Shown here piece by piece: positions 62,811 to 64,000 of a stretch of DNA of 64,000 bases. The position numbers were made by a program, and so were the translations under genes. Below the pieces are notes generated by a model. The model was not told where the DNA came from, made no database searches, and worked only from the letters and a program-made list of their open reading frames with translations. Source of the stretch: Tolypothrix sp. PCC 7910. GTDB taxonomy: Bacteria > Cyanobacteriota > Cyanobacteriia > Cyanobacteriales > Nostocaceae. The stretch is from positions 2,047,501-2,111,500 of the forward strand of contig NZ_CP050440.1 in assembly GCF_011769525.1 (NCBI RefSeq). Reading direction: 5' to 3'. How positions within the stretch are numbered: position 1 is the stretch's first letter; every line of letters starts with the position of its first letter.

Positions 62811-64000
62811 TTATGGGACTTGCCAAATCCTGATTTTGCCATCAGAACTACCACTAGCAAGGGTGCGGTTATCTGGACTAAAACTAATTGATATAGCTTC
62901 TCCTGTGTCTTTTAGAACTCGAATTAACTCTCTTGTATGTAAATTAAATATTCTAATAGTGCCGTCTAGACTACCACTAGCTAAATATTGGCTATCAGGA
63001 CTAATGGCAACAGAAGCAACTAAACGAGAATGACCTTCTAAAGCACGGATTAACTCTCCTGTGCGTAGATTCCATATTTGAACGGCAACACCTGCGGTGT
63101 CTACACCACCTATAGTTAATGGACCTCTAGTAGTAACCATAAATTGTCCATCATGACTGAGGGCAACAGTATCAGTATCGCCGTAAGAACCTGAAAACTT
63201 AAGGGTGCGGATTAATTTTTCTGCTCTTATATCCCATAGGTCAAGTTTGTCTGAACCTCTAACTGCAAGTATTGATCCATCACCAGTAATAGACATGGAA
63301 GTAGCATGATATTGCAACTCTCCAGATAATTTTTGCTTTTGTTCTCCTGTCCTTAGGTTCCAAAGTTGGACTGTATATTGAGACGAAAGTCCCGTAGCTA
63401 GAGTTTGACCATCAGGAGTAATAACAACTCTGTTACCTGCACCAGAAATGCGGTATAGGGATTCGTTCATTTCTAAATCCCATACCCCTATCATTGTGTT
63501 GTTATGTTGATCAGTAGTTATACCCGCAGCTAGTGTTTTTCCATCTGCACTTAGAGCAACTGAGTTAACCAGATTTTTGTCAGCAATACTTCTTAATATT
63601 TCCCCAGTTTCTAAATTCCAAATTTGAATGCCGTTACCACTAGTTACTAACGTTTTTCTATCTGGGTTAAAAACAATAGACAGAACTGGATTATTACTGC
63701 TGATAGTACGAATAAGTTGTGCATTTTTCCAGTTTTGGTTAGTTTCAGATTTTGCCGCACTAGTTTGCTTTGGCGTTGCGGGTTTAGGTTTTATTGTTGT
63801 AGGTGAAGTATTTGGGTTTCTACGAGCAACAGCAGAGGAATTACCAAAATATATCTTTCCCGTTTTCTGTTGATATCTGAGGATGGTATCAACATTGTGT
63901 TGTTCAATCTGTGTCAACAAATTAGCTGGAAATTGTTGTGGCTGATAACGTGCATTATACCAAGGTTGACTTTTGAAGTAATTTTGTAATGCAGGTGTAA
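62811..64000 (-). CDS. WD40-repeat protein with YARHG-like domain, partial
   Basis: The reading frame is open to the right edge, so the N-terminus is outside the window. At the edge it reads ALQNYFKSQPWYNARYQPQQ and IEQHNVDTILRYQ, resembling a YARHG domain. A Pro/Thr/Lys-rich linker follows, then six to seven WD40 blades (GNGIQIWNLETGEILRSI, NTMIGVWDLE, TVQLWNLRTGEQ, DKLDLWDIRAE, VAVQIWNLRTGEL, GTIRIFNLHTREL, GKIRIWQVP). The propeller probably binds other proteins. In cyanobacteria such proteins are often fused to protein kinase domains, which could lie upstream of the window. Confidence 0.88.
   Translation of the reverse strand, partial: TPALQNYFKSQPWYNARYQPQQFPANLLTQIEQHNVDTILRYQQKTGKIYFGNSSAVARRNPNTSPTTIKPKPATPKQTSAAKSETNQNWKNAQLIRTISSNNPVLSIVFNPDRKTLVTSGNGIQIWNLETGEILRSIADKNLVNSVALSADGKTLAAGITTDQHNNTMIGVWDLEMNESLYRISGAGNRVVITPDGQTLATGLSSQYTVQLWNLRTGEQKQKLSGELQYHATSMSITGDGSILAVRGSDKLDLWDIRAEKLIRTLKFSGSYGDTDTVALSHDGQFMVTTRGPLTIGGVDTAGVAVQIWNLRTGELIRALEGHSRLVASVAISPDSQYLASGSLDGTIRIFNLHTRELIRVLKDTGEAISISFSPDNRTLASGSSDGKIRIWQVP

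Overview
The window is chromosomal DNA of a filamentous, probably heterocyst-type cyanobacterium. Evidence: a 16S rRNA gene and an Ile-Ala tRNA spacer of cyanobacterial type, many HIP1 octamers (gcgatcgc), families typical of Nostocales-like genomes (DUF1822, DUF928, CHAT-CHASE2, Uma2), a CuA-less terminal oxidase cluster like the one used in heterocysts, and heptamer and palindromic repeats scattered between and inside genes. No species name can be given from sequence reading alone.

Layout. 0-2.4 kb: rRNA operon on the minus strand (promoter, leader, 16S, tRNA-Ile, tRNA-Ala, first bases of 23S). 2.4-8.9 kb: nadC, a CorA transporter with a structured leader, a secreted Pro/Asn/Gln repeat protein, and about 1.9 kb with no convincing gene. 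9-15.3 kb: fermentation module pflB-pflA-adhE. 15.6-19.9 kb: MoxR ATPase / DUF58 / transglutaminase operon. 20.7-22.6 kb: secreted CBM6-like, His-rich protein. 22.7-38.5 kb: an accessory locus with three CHAT (caspase-like) proteins, DUF928 and DUF1822 companions, and a two-partner secretion pair. Its passenger is an unusual fusion of a GT2 glycosyltransferase, a haemagglutinin-type secretion domain and a CHAT protease. 38.6-41.6 kb: Uma2 nuclease, hisIE, a ChaB-like protein, hemL. 42-50 kb: tandem repeats, a CheB/CheR hybrid kinase, a processive glycosyltransferase, a four-helix-bundle gene between inverted repeats, a NarL-type regulator. 50-55.7 kb: an efflux-adaptor remnant and an ARTO-like oxidase operon (two DUF2231 proteins, ctaC, ctaD, ctaE). 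57.3-62 kb: a solitary Cas6 with a C-terminal helix-turn-helix, then the two enzymes of the cyanobacterial TCA bypass (succinic semialdehyde dehydrogenase and 2-oxoglutarate decarboxylase). 62.8 kb to the end: a WD40 protein cut by the window edge.

Metabolic theme: fermentation (Pfl/AdhE), alternative respiration (ARTO) and the TCA bypass lie within 55 kb. The most unusual region is the CHAT/two-partner secretion locus. Here intergenic repeat families have repeatedly been absorbed into reading frames: at the GT2-haemagglutinin junction, inside the TPR region of a CHAT protein, in the TpsB linker, and at the ends of other proteins.
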